NCBI RefSeq assembly: GCF_003633755.1
Contig: NZ_RBIL01000001.1
Location: forward strand, 1,411,426 to 1,475,425
Reading direction: 5' to 3'
Length of the DNA: 64,000 bases
From: Solirubrobacter pauli
Lineage (GTDB): Bacteria; Actinomycetota; Thermoleophilia; Solirubrobacterales; Solirubrobacteraceae
The notes beneath the pieces are model-generated. The model was not told the origin of the DNA, did not search any database, and saw nothing but the letters and a program-made list of their open reading frames with translations. Below are positions 31,728 to 39,687 of the stretch, piece by piece; position 1 is the stretch's first letter; every line of letters begins with the position of its first letter. Both the position numbers and the translations under genes were made by a program.

Positions 31728-33157
31728 GTCTCCTCCGACAGCGGCGGGGCGATCTCCTCGAGCGACTGCTGCTCCGCGTCGACCCCCAACACCACTTCCA
31801 CGATCGCGGCGAGGGCCATCAACCCCGCCGCGATCCAGTAGCCGACGGCGACGCCCGTCGGGTCGTCGCCGCCCAGCAGCTTCCCGAACAGCAGCGGCCC
31901 GACCGCACCGCCGATGCCGGTGGAGATCGCGTAGAAGAACGCGATCGCCATCGCGCGGATCTCGAGCGGGAACGTCTCGCTGACCGTCAGATACCCCGCC
32001 GACGCGGCGGCCGACGCCACGAAGAACGCGATGCACAGCAGCACCATGTAGCCGGTCAGGCCGAGCGAGCCGCCGGCCAGCAGCGCCGCGAGCACGGCCA
32101 GCACCACGGCGGCGATGAAGTACGTGCTCGAGATCATGATCCGCCGCCCGACCGTGTCGAAGAGCCGGCCGAGCAGCAGCGCGCCGAGGAAGTTGGCGAT
32201 CCCGAACGGGATCAGGTACAGGCCCGCGACCCCTGAGTCGACGTCGAAGACGTTCGTCAGGATCAGCGAGAACGTGAAGATCACGGCGTTGTAGACGAAC
32301 GCCTGCGTGGCCAGCAGCGTGAAGCCGAGGATCGACCGGCGCTTGTAGTCGCGGAACAGCGTGCGCGCGATCTCGACGAACCCGGTCGAGTGCCGCTGGC
32401 GGATCTCGATCTCGTCGTCGGGCCCGACCTCGCTGAGCGTCTGGCCCGTGCGCCGCGACACCTCCTCCTCGATCTCGCCGACGAGCTGCTCCGCCTCGTC
32501 GTTGCGGTAGTGGATCATCAGCCAGCGCGGCGACTCCGGCACGTGCCGGCGGACGAGCATGATCGCCACGGCGAGGATCGCGCCGAGGAAGAACGCGAGC
32601 CGCCAGCCGAGGTCCGCGCCGAACAGGTCCTTGTCGAGCAGCACGCCCGACAACGCGGCGCCGAACGCCGCGCCCAGCCAGTAGGAGCCGTTGATGGCGA
32701 GGTCCACCCAGCCGCGGGCCCGTGCCGGGATCAGCTCGTCGATCGCGGAGTTGATCGCCGCGTACTCACCGCCGATGCCGAGCCCGGTGAAGAAGCGGAA
32801 GATCCAGAACGAGTACGCGCTCCAGGTGAAGCCGGTGGCGATGGTCGCCACCAGGTACAGCCCGAGGCTCGCCAGGAACAGCTTCTTGCGGCCCAATCGA
32901 TCGGTCAGATAGCCGAAGCCGAGCGCTCCGGTCGCCGCGCCGAGGATGTAGAAGGTGCCGCCGACCGCCACCTGGTACTCGCTGATGCCGAGCGCGTCCT
33001 CCTCGGACAGCCGGCTGGCGATCGCGCCGACGATCGTCACCTCGAGGCCGTCGAGGATCCACACCGTGCCGAGGCCGAGCACGACGAGCCAGTGCCAGCC
33101 GCTCCACGGCAGGCGGTCCATGCGAGCGGGGATGCGGGTCTTCACGGTCTCAGGCAC
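31724..33157 (-). CDS. MFS transporter, sugar/metabolite:H+ symporter type
   Basis: 477 residues, 12 hydrophobic segments. Motif A copies are GYLTDRLGRKKLF (about 80-92) and LLLGRLFDTVGRRIMI (about 330-345). The HVPESPRWLMIHYR segment (about 205-218) is the PESPR signature after helix 6 of the sugar-porter/AAHS families. A long cytoplasmic loop with many acidic residues follows. Imports an organic acid, aromatic or sugar; cannot tell which. Start is uncertain: GTG at 33157 is used, GTG at 33166 and ATG at 33121 also fit. Confidence 0.82.
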   Translation of the reverse strand: MPETVKTRIPARMDRLPWSGWHWLVVLGLGTVWILDGLEVTIVGAIASRLSEEDALGISEYQVAVGGTFYILGAATGALGFGYLTDRLGRKKLFLASLGLYLVATIATGFTWSAYSFWIFRFFTGLGIGGEYAAINSAIDELIPARARGWVDLAINGSYWLGAAFGAALSGVLLDKDLFGADLGWRLAFFLGAILAVAIMLVRRHVPESPRWLMIHYRNDEAEQLVGEIEEEVSRRTGQTLSEVGPDDEIEIRQRHSTGFVEIARTLFRDYKRRSILGFTLLATQAFVYNAVIFTFSLILTNVFDVDSGVAGLYLIPFGIANFLGALLLGRLFDTVGRRIMISSTYFIAAVVLAVLAALLAGGSLGLTGYMVLLCIAFFVASAAASAGYLTVSETFPLEIRAMAIAFFYAISTGIGGAVGPLLFGKLLGGDDPTGVAVGYWIAAGLMALAAIVEVVLGVDAEQQSLEEIAPPLSEET

Positions 33158-33201
33158 GCCGCCCACTTTCTCCCGTTCGACCGGCTTCGAAACAGCCCAG
33201 C

Positions 33202-33207
33202 TAGCAT
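33202..33207 (+). promoter_or_regulatory. Putative -10 box (TAGCAT) of the nitroreductase gene
   Basis: TAGCAT ends 8 bases before the GTG at 33216; no Shine-Dalgarno sequence is seen. Confidence 0.45.
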
Positions 33208-33215
33208 CGCCGCAC

Positions 33216-33713
33216 GTGGTTGACGACCTGATCCGCTCCCGCCGCACGCACAAGGCGTACGGCCCCGATCCCGTCCCGCGCGAGACGCTCCTCGAGCTGT
33301 TCGAGCTCGCGCGCTGGGCGCCGAACCACCACCTCACGAACCCGTGGCGGTTCCGCGTGATCGGCCCGCGGGCGTTGGAGACGCTCAAGCAGGCCGCCGA
33401 GGCGCACAAGCCCGGCTCGGCCACCAAGCTCGACCGCGCGCCCACGCTCGTCGCCGTCACCGCCAAGCAGACCGGCGACGCCGAGCAGGATCACGAGGAC
33501 CTGCTCGCGACCGCGGTCGCCGCCTACATCGTGCTGCTCGGCGCGCACGCCCGTGGCCTCGCCGCCTACTGGCGCACCGTGCCCGTGCTCGGGGCGCTCG
33601 GCCTGCCGGACGACGAGCGGCCGATCGGCCTGCTCTACCTCGGCACGCCGCGCCAGGAGCAGCGGGTGCCCGAGCGCGCGCCGGTCGAGGAGATCGCGTT
33701 CTTCCTGGACTAG
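33216..33713 (+). CDS. Nitroreductase-family flavoprotein
   Basis: 165 residues, compact nitroreductase fold. FMN-binding RSRRTHKAYGPDPVPRE (about 7-23) and RWAPNHHLTNPWRF (about 33-46) match the YdjA-like branch. AAYIVLLGAHARGLAAYWRT (about 99-118) is the usual helix contacting flavin in the dimer. It reduces nitro compounds, quinones or similar with NAD(P)H; substrate unknown. Short gap (22 bases) to the Ku genes, which have their own promoter-like box. Confidence 0.85.
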   Translation: MVDDLIRSRRTHKAYGPDPVPRETLLELFELARWAPNHHLTNPWRFRVIGPRALETLKQAAEAHKPGSATKLDRAPTLVAVTAKQTGDAEQDHEDLLATAVAAYIVLLGAHARGLAAYWRTVPVLGALGLPDDERPIGLLYLGTPRQEQRVPERAPVEEIAFFLD

Positions 33714-33721
33714 GAGCCGGG

Positions 33722-33727
33722 TAGGAC
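33722..33727 (+). promoter_or_regulatory. Putative -10 box (TAGGAC) of the first Ku gene
   Basis: TAGGAC ends 8 bases before the ATG at 33736. Confidence 0.35.
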
Positions 33728-33735
33728 ACCCGGCG

Positions 33736-34506
33736 ATGGCTTCTGGACCACGCTCGCTCTGGAACGGCACGCTCACCTTCGGGCTCGTGAACGTGCCCGT
33801 GAAGGTGTTCACGGCGCAGGAGTCCAAGAGCATCCACTTCCACCAGGTGCACCTGAAGGACGGGGCGCGGATCGAGCACCGCAAGGTGTGCCCCAAGGAG
33901 GACAAAGAGGTCCCCAACGACGAGATCGTCAAGGGCTACGAGCTCTCGGACGGCGGGATCGTCGAGCTGACCAAGGACGAGATCGCAGCCGCCGCCGGTG
34001 AGAACGCGAAGCTGATCGACGTCGAGCAGTTCGTCCCCGCCGACGCGATCGACCCGATCTTCTACGACAAGACCTACTACCTCGGCGCGGGCGACGACGG
34101 CGAGGACGCGTACCGGCTGCTGCGGGCGGCGCTGGAGAAGACCGACAAGGCCGCGATCGGCCGCTGGGTCTTCCACGACCGCGAGCGGCTCGTGGCCGTC
34201 AAACCGCTCGACAAGCTGCTCGCGCTCCACGTCATGAACTTCCACGACGAGGTCGTCGAGCCGGACGACCTGGACCTGCCGAGCCCGCAGAAGAACCCGA
34301 CCGACCGCGAGCTGCAGATGGCCGGCAAGCTCGTCAAGAGCCTGCAGGCCAAGTTCGAGCCGCACAAGTACAAGGACTCCTATCGCGAGGCCGTGCTCGC
34401 CGTGATCGAGCGCAAGCGCAAGGGCGAGGACATCGAGGTGCAGGCGCCCGAGCCCAAGGAGGAGACGGACGACCTGATGAAGGCGCTGGAGGCGAGCCTT
34501 GGCTAG
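33736..34506 (+). CDS. ku1: Ku protein (NHEJ DNA end-binding), first copy
   Basis: 256 residues, typical for bacterial Ku. N-terminal hallmark LWNGTLTFGLVNVPVKVF (about 8-25), then VHLKDGARIEHRKVCP and IDPIFYDKTYYL (beta-barrel core encircling DNA). The C-terminus ends in a short acidic tail (EPKEETDDLMKALEASLG) following a KRKRKGED basic patch, so the long lysine-rich extension of some Ku proteins is absent. Bacterial Ku binds broken ends and recruits LigD; no LigD lies in the window. The next Ku gene overlaps by 8 bases. Confidence 0.95.
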   Translation: MASGPRSLWNGTLTFGLVNVPVKVFTAQESKSIHFHQVHLKDGARIEHRKVCPKEDKEVPNDEIVKGYELSDGGIVELTKDEIAAAAGENAKLIDVEQFVPADAIDPIFYDKTYYLGAGDDGEDAYRLLRAALEKTDKAAIGRWVFHDRERLVAVKPLDKLLALHVMNFHDEVVEPDDLDLPSPQKNPTDRELQMAGKLVKSLQAKFEPHKYKDSYREAVLAVIERKRKGEDIEVQAPEPKEETDDLMKALEASLG

Positions 34507-35263
34507 AGCGCTGTGGACCGGATCGCTGTCGTTCGGGCTCGTCAACGTGCCCGTGCAGCTCGTCAGCGCCGTGCGCGACCTGGACCTGCACTTCCGCCAG
34601 ATCCACCAGTCCGACGACACGCCGATCGAGACCCGGCGCGTGTGCTCGAAGGACGGCGAGGAGGTCGACTACGAGGACATCGGCAGCGAGTACGAGGACG
34701 TGATCCTCACCGACGAGGAGCTCAGCGCCGCGGACCCCGCCCGCACGCGCACGATCGACATCGAGTCGTTCGTCAAGCTCGACGAGATCGACCCGATCTA
34801 CTACGACCACCCGTACTACCTCGTGCCGGCCGGCGAGACCGACGGCACCATCCGCGCGTATAGGCTGCTGGCCGGCGTGATGGAGCAGAGCGAGCGGGTC
34901 GCGCTCGGCCGCTTCGTGCTGCGGACGAAGGAGTACCTGGTCGCCATCCGCGTGCGCGACAAGGCGCTCACGCTCTCCACCATGCGCTTCGCCGACGAGG
35001 TGCGCGACCCGAAGGGCATCCCCGGCGCCGGCGGGCGCACGAAGCCCAACGAGGTCAAGGAGGCCGTGAAGCTGATCGAGGCCCTCTCCGCCGACTGGGA
35101 CCCGACGGCGTTCGAGGACGAGTACCGCAAGCGCCTGCAGGCGATCGTCCGCAAGAAGCGCAAGGGCGGGGAGATCAAGCTGCCCGAGGCCGATCCTGAG
35201 CGCACCCAGGCGGTGCCGGACCTGATGAAAGCGCTCGAGGAGTCGCTGGCCCTACACGGGTAG
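34499..35263 (+). CDS. ku2: Ku protein (NHEJ DNA end-binding), second copy
   Basis: 254 residues from a TTG start inside the first Ku gene. Core motifs are repeated (LWTGSLSFGLVNVPVQLV, IETRRVCSKDGEEVDYED, IDPIYYDHPYYLVPAG), and again a short acidic tail (DLMKALEESLALHG) after KKRKGGE. The shared DLMKALE tail suggests that both copies contact the same partner. The two proteins differ over most positions, so this is an old duplication and may give a heterodimer. Its last 12 bases overlap the end of the convergent Crp-like gene. Confidence 0.95.
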   Translation: MARALWTGSLSFGLVNVPVQLVSAVRDLDLHFRQIHQSDDTPIETRRVCSKDGEEVDYEDIGSEYEDVILTDEELSAADPARTRTIDIESFVKLDEIDPIYYDHPYYLVPAGETDGTIRAYRLLAGVMEQSERVALGRFVLRTKEYLVAIRVRDKALTLSTMRFADEVRDPKGIPGAGGRTKPNEVKEAVKLIEALSADWDPTAFEDEYRKRLQAIVRKKRKGGEIKLPEADPERTQAVPDLMKALEESLALHG

Positions 35264-35959
35264 CGGCTCGGCGACCGGCCGCTCGCCCGACAGGACCCAG
35301 TGGCGACCGGAGCGCATCAGCCGCCCGTCCTGCGCGAGCCGGGTCAACGCGCCGGACACCGACGGCCGGCGCGCGCCCGCGAGGTGGCTGAGCACCTCGT
35401 GGGTGAGCGGCAGCTCCAGGTGGATGCCGTCCGGGTGGACCTTGCCGTAGCGGTCGGCGAGCTCCCAGAAGAGCATCCACAGGCGCACGTCGAGCTTGGG
35501 CTGCTGGGAGATCGCCATCGACGTGACGAGCCGGACGGCGCGGGACATCGCGCGGCCCGCGAGCTCGGCGCCGAGCTGCGGCCAGTGCGCGGCGCGGTTC
35601 GTCCAGCGCTGGTCGAGCACGGCGATCCGCGTCGGCGCGACCACCCGCCAGGTCCACTCGGCGTCGATCGTCGTCTCCGCGTCGTACTGCCACGGGCGCA
35701 GCAGGTCGCCCGGGCCGAGCAGCTCGGCCGCATGCCGCCCGCCGACGCCGACGCGCCGCAGCAGCAGCCCGTCGACGACGAGCATCCCGTAGCCGCCCTT
35801 CGCCCGCTCGAGGTTCTCGGGCTCCGGCTCACGCCACGGCCCGGTGCCGAAGCGCAGGATCGTGGCCCCGGTCGCCTGGCGCGCCTGCTGGCGCTGCTCC
35901 GCGGGGACCAGCTCCGCCAGCCCTGGATCGACGTCGAGCACGCTCACCTGGTCGCTCAC
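35252..35959 (-). CDS. Crp/Fnr-family transcriptional regulator
   Basis: 235 residues. Cyclic-nucleotide-binding-like beta roll about 40-130 (ELLGPGDLLRPW corresponds to the usual GE-x-F-G segment), a long dimer helix, then a Crp-type winged helix (LPLTHEVLSHLAGARRPSVSGALTRL, cited in pieces: T-H-E-V-L-S-H-L-A-G, R-P-S-V-S-G-A-L). The phosphate-cassette Arg-Ser of true CRP is not evident, so the ligand is unclear. GTG at 35959 chosen because TATCAC precedes it by 8 bases; the frame is open upstream but would cross the divergent exporter gene. Confidence 0.82.
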   Translation of the reverse strand: MSDQVSVLDVDPGLAELVPAEQRQQARQATGATILRFGTGPWREPEPENLERAKGGYGMLVVDGLLLRRVGVGGRHAAELLGPGDLLRPWQYDAETTIDAEWTWRVVAPTRIAVLDQRWTNRAAHWPQLGAELAGRAMSRAVRLVTSMAISQQPKLDVRLWMLFWELADRYGKVHPDGIHLELPLTHEVLSHLAGARRPSVSGALTRLAQDGRLMRSGRHWVLSGERPVAEPLPV

Positions 35960-35967
35960 GGTTTCCG

Positions 35968-35973
35968 GTGATA
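35968..35973 (-). promoter_or_regulatory. Putative -10 box (TATCAC) of the Crp-like gene
   Basis: On the minus strand TATCAC ends 8 bases before the GTG at 35959; the 40-base divergent region also serves the EamA gene. Confidence 0.3.
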
Positions 35974-35999
35974 GCAGGACCGATCGCCACAATGCCGCG

Positions 36000-36962
36000 G
36001 TGCGCAACCCCCGCCTCGGCTACATCTTGACGGTCGCGTCCGCTTCTTGCTCGGCCCTGAACGGCTCCCTGGCGCGGTATCTGCTCGACGACGGGATGTC
36101 CCCCACGCGGCTCTCGGAGCTGCGGTCCGCGATCTCCGCCCTACTCCTGCTCGGAGCCCTCGCCGCCTTTTCCCCCCGACGTCTGAAGATCGCCCGCGCC
36201 GACATCCTGCCGCTGGCGTGGCTGGGCATCGCCGGCATCGCGCTCGTGCACGCGAGCTACTTCCTCGCGATCTCGCGGATGGACATCGGCGTGGCGCTCG
36301 TGATCCAGTACCTCGCGCCCGCGCTGCTGCTGATCTGGGCGAGCGTCGTGCAGCGGATCCACCCGCCGAAGTCGCTGTGGGGCGCGGTGGCGCTGTCGAT
36401 CGCGGGCTGCGCGCTCGTCGTCGACGCGCCCGCCGGCACCGACAACCTGGACGCGGTCGGCGTGCTCGCCGCGCTGGCGGGGGCGGTCACGCTCGCGATC
36501 TACCTGACGTCGTCGCAGCGCGCCGGCGAGCGCTACGACGCGTTCACCACGCTCACGTGGGGCTTCGGCTTCGCGACGCTCTTCTGGCTGATCGTGAACC
36601 CGCTCTGGACGTTCCCGTGGCACCTGCTGGACTCGGCCCGCAACGTCGCGCTCGCGCTCGGCGTCGGCGTGATCGGCACGCTCGTCCCGTTCCTGCTGAT
36701 CGTGACCGCGCTGCGGCACCTGCCCGCGGCGAACGTGGCCGTGGTGGCGACGCTCGAGCCCGTCCTGGCGTCGATCATCGCCTGGGTCCTGCTCGACCAG
36801 GCGCTGTCGGCGACGCAGATCGCGGGCGGAATCGTGGTGCTTGCGGCGGTCACCTGGGTACGGCGCACTCCATGGACGTCCTCGTCGCCGGAGGGCACGG
36901 GCAGATCGCCCGCCGACTCCTCCGAATCCTCGCCGCCAACGGTCACCACGCCCGCGGGCTGA
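36000..36962 (+). CDS. EamA/DMT-family metabolite exporter
   Basis: 320 residues, ten hydrophobic segments arranged as two EamA repeats (about 5-140 and 150-285), each ending with a short helix such as LLLIWASVVQRIHPP and LASIIAWVLLDQALS. Exports amino acids or other small molecules; cargo unknown. GTG start at 36000. The last 30 residues are polar (Ser/Pro/Thr) and lie over the start of the next gene in another frame, an overlap of 91 bases that looks like a stop codon lost and read-on rather than a functional tail. Confidence 0.8.
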   Translation: MRNPRLGYILTVASASCSALNGSLARYLLDDGMSPTRLSELRSAISALLLLGALAAFSPRRLKIARADILPLAWLGIAGIALVHASYFLAISRMDIGVALVIQYLAPALLLIWASVVQRIHPPKSLWGAVALSIAGCALVVDAPAGTDNLDAVGVLAALAGAVTLAIYLTSSQRAGERYDAFTTLTWGFGFATLFWLIVNPLWTFPWHLLDSARNVALALGVGVIGTLVPFLLIVTALRHLPAANVAVVATLEPVLASIIAWVLLDQALSATQIAGGIVVLAAVTWVRRTPWTSSSPEGTGRSPADSSESSPPTVTTPAG

Positions 36963-37537
36963 TCCGCAACCCCGACCACGCCGCCGACCTCGAGGCCGAC
37001 GGCGCCCATCCCGTGCTGTGCGACCTCGAGCACGACGAGCTGACCCCGCACATCGGCGGCGCGCAGGCGATCGTGTTCGCCGCGGGCGCCGGGCCGGGCA
37101 GCGGTCCCGAGCGCAAGCAGACGGTCGACTACGGCGCGGCCGTGAAGTGCATCGAGGCCGCGCAGGCCACCGGTGTCGACCGCTTCGTGATCGTGTCCTC
37201 GATCGGCATCCAGGACGCCGTCCACGCCGGCCCGATGCGGGCGTACCTGGAGGCGAAGGGCGCCGCGGACGACGCGCTGCGCACGAGCGGCCTGAGCTGG
37301 ACGATCGTCAAGCCCGGCGTGCTGACGGACGAGCCGGGCAGCGGCACGGTCGACCTGTCGGTCGGGCCGGCGCGCCGCGACCCGGTCAGCCGCGACAACG
37401 TCGCGCTCGTCCTCTACCACGTGCTGCTCGCCGACAACACGATCCGCGCGGAGTTCGAGCTCTTCGACGGGCCGACGCCGGTCCGCGCCGCCGTCGAAGC
37501 GCTACAACCGGGCTCCGGGCCGGTTAACGTCGTGTGA
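36872..37537 (+). CDS. NAD(P)-binding atypical SDR (NAD(P)H-azoreductase/YwnB type)
   Basis: 221 residues. Rossmann motif VAGGHGQIARRLL (about 4-16), then IRNPDHAADLEADG, VFAAGAGPGSG, a VSSIG segment (about 108) and the WTIVKPGVLTDEPG segment characteristic of atypical SDRs. The catalytic Tyr-x3-Lys is seen as YLEAK (about 128). A likely reductase or redox sensor. The ATG at 36872 lies within the exporter frame; TACGGC just upstream is a weak promoter-like box. Confidence 0.8.
   Translation: MDVLVAGGHGQIARRLLRILAANGHHARGLIRNPDHAADLEADGAHPVLCDLEHDELTPHIGGAQAIVFAAGAGPGSGPERKQTVDYGAAVKCIEAAQATGVDRFVIVSSIGIQDAVHAGPMRAYLEAKGAADDALRTSGLSWTIVKPGVLTDEPGSGTVDLSVGPARRDPVSRDNVALVLYHVLLADNTIRAEFELFDGPTPVRAAVEALQPGSGPVNVV
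37525..37530 (+). promoter_or_regulatory. Putative -10 box (TAACGT) of the lipase gene
   Basis: TAACGT ends 9 bases before the ATG at 37540, inside the last codons of the preceding gene. Confidence 0.4.
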
Positions 37538-37539
37538 CC

Positions 37540-38706
37540 ATGCGCAACACGCTCTTCGCCGGGCTCGCGGCCGCTCTGCTCCTCGCGGCCCCCGCCCAGG
37601 CGGCCGACATCAAGAAGGGCCCCGCCGGGGCCGCCTTCTACACCCCGCCGAAGACGATGCCCAAGGGCACGCACGGCACGCCGATCTGGGTCCGGAGCCT
37701 CACCGGCAAGGCCAAGCTCACGAGCGCGAAGAGCAACCGCCTGCTGCTCTACCTGGGGCAGGACACGACCAACCACGACACCGCCATCTCCGGCACGGTG
37801 CACGTGCCCAAGGGCAAGGCGCCCAAGGCCGGCTGGCCGATCGTGACGTGGGCGCACGGGACGAGCGGCATCGCCGACGCGTGCGCGCCGTCGAAGATCG
37901 GCATGCCCGCGCAGTACGACCAGAAGCTGCTGAACCAGTGGCTGAAGGCGGGCTACGCGGTCGTGCGCACGGACTACGAAGGCCTCGGCACACCGTCGAC
38001 GCATCCGTACCTGGTCGGCGTCTCCGAGGGCCGCTCCGTGCTGGACATGGTCCGCGCGGCGCGCAAGCTGGACCGCTCGCTGGGCAAGAAGATCGTGATC
38101 GCCGGCCACTCGCAGGGTGGGCACGCGGCGTTGTGGGCCGCGTCGCTGGCCGGCAAGTGGACGCCGGAGCTGAGCGTCCGCGGGACGCTCGCGCTCGCGC
38201 CGGTGAGCCACCTCGGCGAGCAGGCGCAGGCGCTCAGCCTGCTGACGACCCCCGGCGACCTCACGGGTCTCGCGGCGCTGATCGTCCGCGGCATCGACGT
38301 CGCCGACCCGAAGCTGGACGTCGGCGCGCTGCTCTCCGACCGGGCCCGCGCGCTCTACCCGCAGACGGACGCCGTCTGCCTCGGCGACCTGCGCGAGGCC
38401 AGCTCGTTCGGCGGCCTCGCCCCGGCCGAGCTGTTCAAGCCCGGAGCCGACATCGCCCCGCTGGTGGGTGCGCTGAACGAGAACGACCCGGAGACGTTGC
38501 GGGTCCGTCAGCCCGTGCAGATCCAGCAGGGCGCCGCCGACACCACCGTCTTCAAGAGCTTCACCGACCAGCTCGTGCCCGAGCTCCAGGCCAAGGGCGG
38601 GAAGGTGACGTACAAGACCTACGACGGCGTCGACCACGCGGGCGCGGTGCTGAACGCCAAGTCCGCCGCGGACGCGACGAAGTTCGTCCGCGCACGCCTC
38701 AGATGA
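37540..38706 (+). CDS. Secreted alpha/beta-hydrolase, LIP-type lipase/esterase
   Basis: 388 residues with a signal peptide (MRNTLFAGLAAALLLAAPAQA). Nucleophile elbow GHSQGG with Ser191; oxyanion region AHGTSG near 107; DYEGLGTPSTHPYLVG segment and late DGVDHAG with the catalytic His, preceded by GAADTTV with the likely Asp. This matches the secretory lipase (LIP) family of actinobacteria and fungi. Acts outside the cell on esters or lipids. An in-frame GTG two codons earlier (37534) is possible. Confidence 0.85.
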   Translation: MRNTLFAGLAAALLLAAPAQAADIKKGPAGAAFYTPPKTMPKGTHGTPIWVRSLTGKAKLTSAKSNRLLLYLGQDTTNHDTAISGTVHVPKGKAPKAGWPIVTWAHGTSGIADACAPSKIGMPAQYDQKLLNQWLKAGYAVVRTDYEGLGTPSTHPYLVGVSEGRSVLDMVRAARKLDRSLGKKIVIAGHSQGGHAALWAASLAGKWTPELSVRGTLALAPVSHLGEQAQALSLLTTPGDLTGLAALIVRGIDVADPKLDVGALLSDRARALYPQTDAVCLGDLREASSFGGLAPAELFKPGADIAPLVGALNENDPETLRVRQPVQIQQGAADTTVFKSFTDQLVPELQAKGGKVTYKTYDGVDHAGAVLNAKSAADATKFVRARLR

Positions 38707-38746
38707 GGTCGGATGATCGGGGTGGGGCGGAGGGGATGCCCCGACT

Positions 38747-39574
38747 TCAGATGCCGGCCGCTTTGGCGACGGCCTTGAGGTAGCCCGCCGCGCTGGCGGG
38801 GCGGTCTTCCGGCTCCTTCTCGAGGGCCCGGTTGATCGCCTTCGCCGCGGCGGGGTCGATGCCCGCCTCCGACAGGTCCGGCGGGGCCTCTTGCAGATGG
38901 GCGAAGAGCACGCGCATCGACGGGCGGCCACCGAACGGCGGCGTGCCCGTGAGGCACTCGTGGATGACGCAGCCGAGCGCGTAGATGTCGGTCGCGGCGC
39001 TCACGTCCTCGCCGCGGATCTGCTCGGGTGCCATGTAGTCGAGCGAGCCGAGCGCCTGGCCCGGGCGGGTCAGGTTCGAGGCCTGCGAGTCCTTGGCGAG
39101 GCCGAAGTCGGTCACGTAGGCGTGGTCGCCGTCGAGCAGGATGTTCGCGGGCTTGATGTCGCGGTGGACGAGCCCGGAGCCGTGCAGCGCGTCGATGCCC
39201 TCGGCCGGGCCGGTGAGCAGGCGCACGGTCGTCGCCAGGTCCAGCGTCCCGGAGCCCTCGATGCGCTCGTGCAGCGAGCCGCCCGGGATCAGCTCCTGGA
39301 CGAGGTAGGGCAGGCCGCCCGACTCGCCCGCGTCCAGCACCGGGACCACGTGCGGGTGGGAGATCTTCTGGGCCGCGGCGACCTCACGCTGGAAGCGACG
39401 GACGAACACCTCGTCCTGCGAGAGCTCGGTCGTCACGACCTTGACCGCGACGGGTCCGCCGCCGTCGGCGACCCCTTCGAAGACGATGCCCATCCGGCCG
39501 CGCCCGATCGTCCGCGTGATCCGGTAGGGACCGACGGAATCGCCCGGCCTGGGCTCGAGTGCGATCTCAGGCAT
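38747..39574 (-). CDS. Serine/threonine protein kinase (minimal, soluble)
   Basis: 275 residues, little beyond a Hanks-type kinase domain. Gly loop IGRGRMGIVFEG (about 21-32), AVKVV Lys, catalytic loop VHRDIKPANILL (about 138), DFGLA (about 156), activation-segment end MAPEQIRG, and DIYALG. No membrane segment or PASTA domain, so unlike PknB it is cytosolic. ATG at 39574 is supported by TAGACT 11 bases upstream; an open upstream extension would cross the promoter of the divergent kinase. It faces away from two other kinase genes. Confidence 0.93.
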   Translation of the reverse strand: MPEIALEPRPGDSVGPYRITRTIGRGRMGIVFEGVADGGGPVAVKVVTTELSQDEVFVRRFQREVAAAQKISHPHVVPVLDAGESGGLPYLVQELIPGGSLHERIEGSGTLDLATTVRLLTGPAEGIDALHGSGLVHRDIKPANILLDGDHAYVTDFGLAKDSQASNLTRPGQALGSLDYMAPEQIRGEDVSAATDIYALGCVIHECLTGTPPFGGRPSMRVLFAHLQEAPPDLSEAGIDPAAAKAINRALEKEPEDRPASAAGYLKAVAKAAGI

Positions 39575-39585
39575 ACGGGGGCGCG

Positions 39586-39591
39586 AGTCTA
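39586..39591 (-). promoter_or_regulatory. Putative -10 box (TAGACT) of the minus-strand kinase gene
   Basis: TAGACT ends 11 bases before the ATG at 39574 on the minus strand. Confidence 0.35.
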
Positions 39592-39671
39592 TCGGCTTAC
39601 CGACGGTCCAGCGCCATGCCCGGACTTCCGGACAGCCGCGACTTGCGCCTCGCCCGCCGAGCCGGGACACT

Positions 39672-39677
39672 TAGGTC
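39672..39677 (+). promoter_or_regulatory. Putative -10 box (TAGGTC) of the plus-strand kinase genes
   Basis: TAGGTC ends 10 bases before the ATG at 39688. Confidence 0.35.
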
Positions 39678-39687
39678 CGATCTCGCT

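Noticed and set aside
32390-33223. 277-codon plus-strand frame within the MFS transporter gene
   Set aside because: Antisense shadow; the minus strand has 12 hydrophobic segments and MFS motifs.
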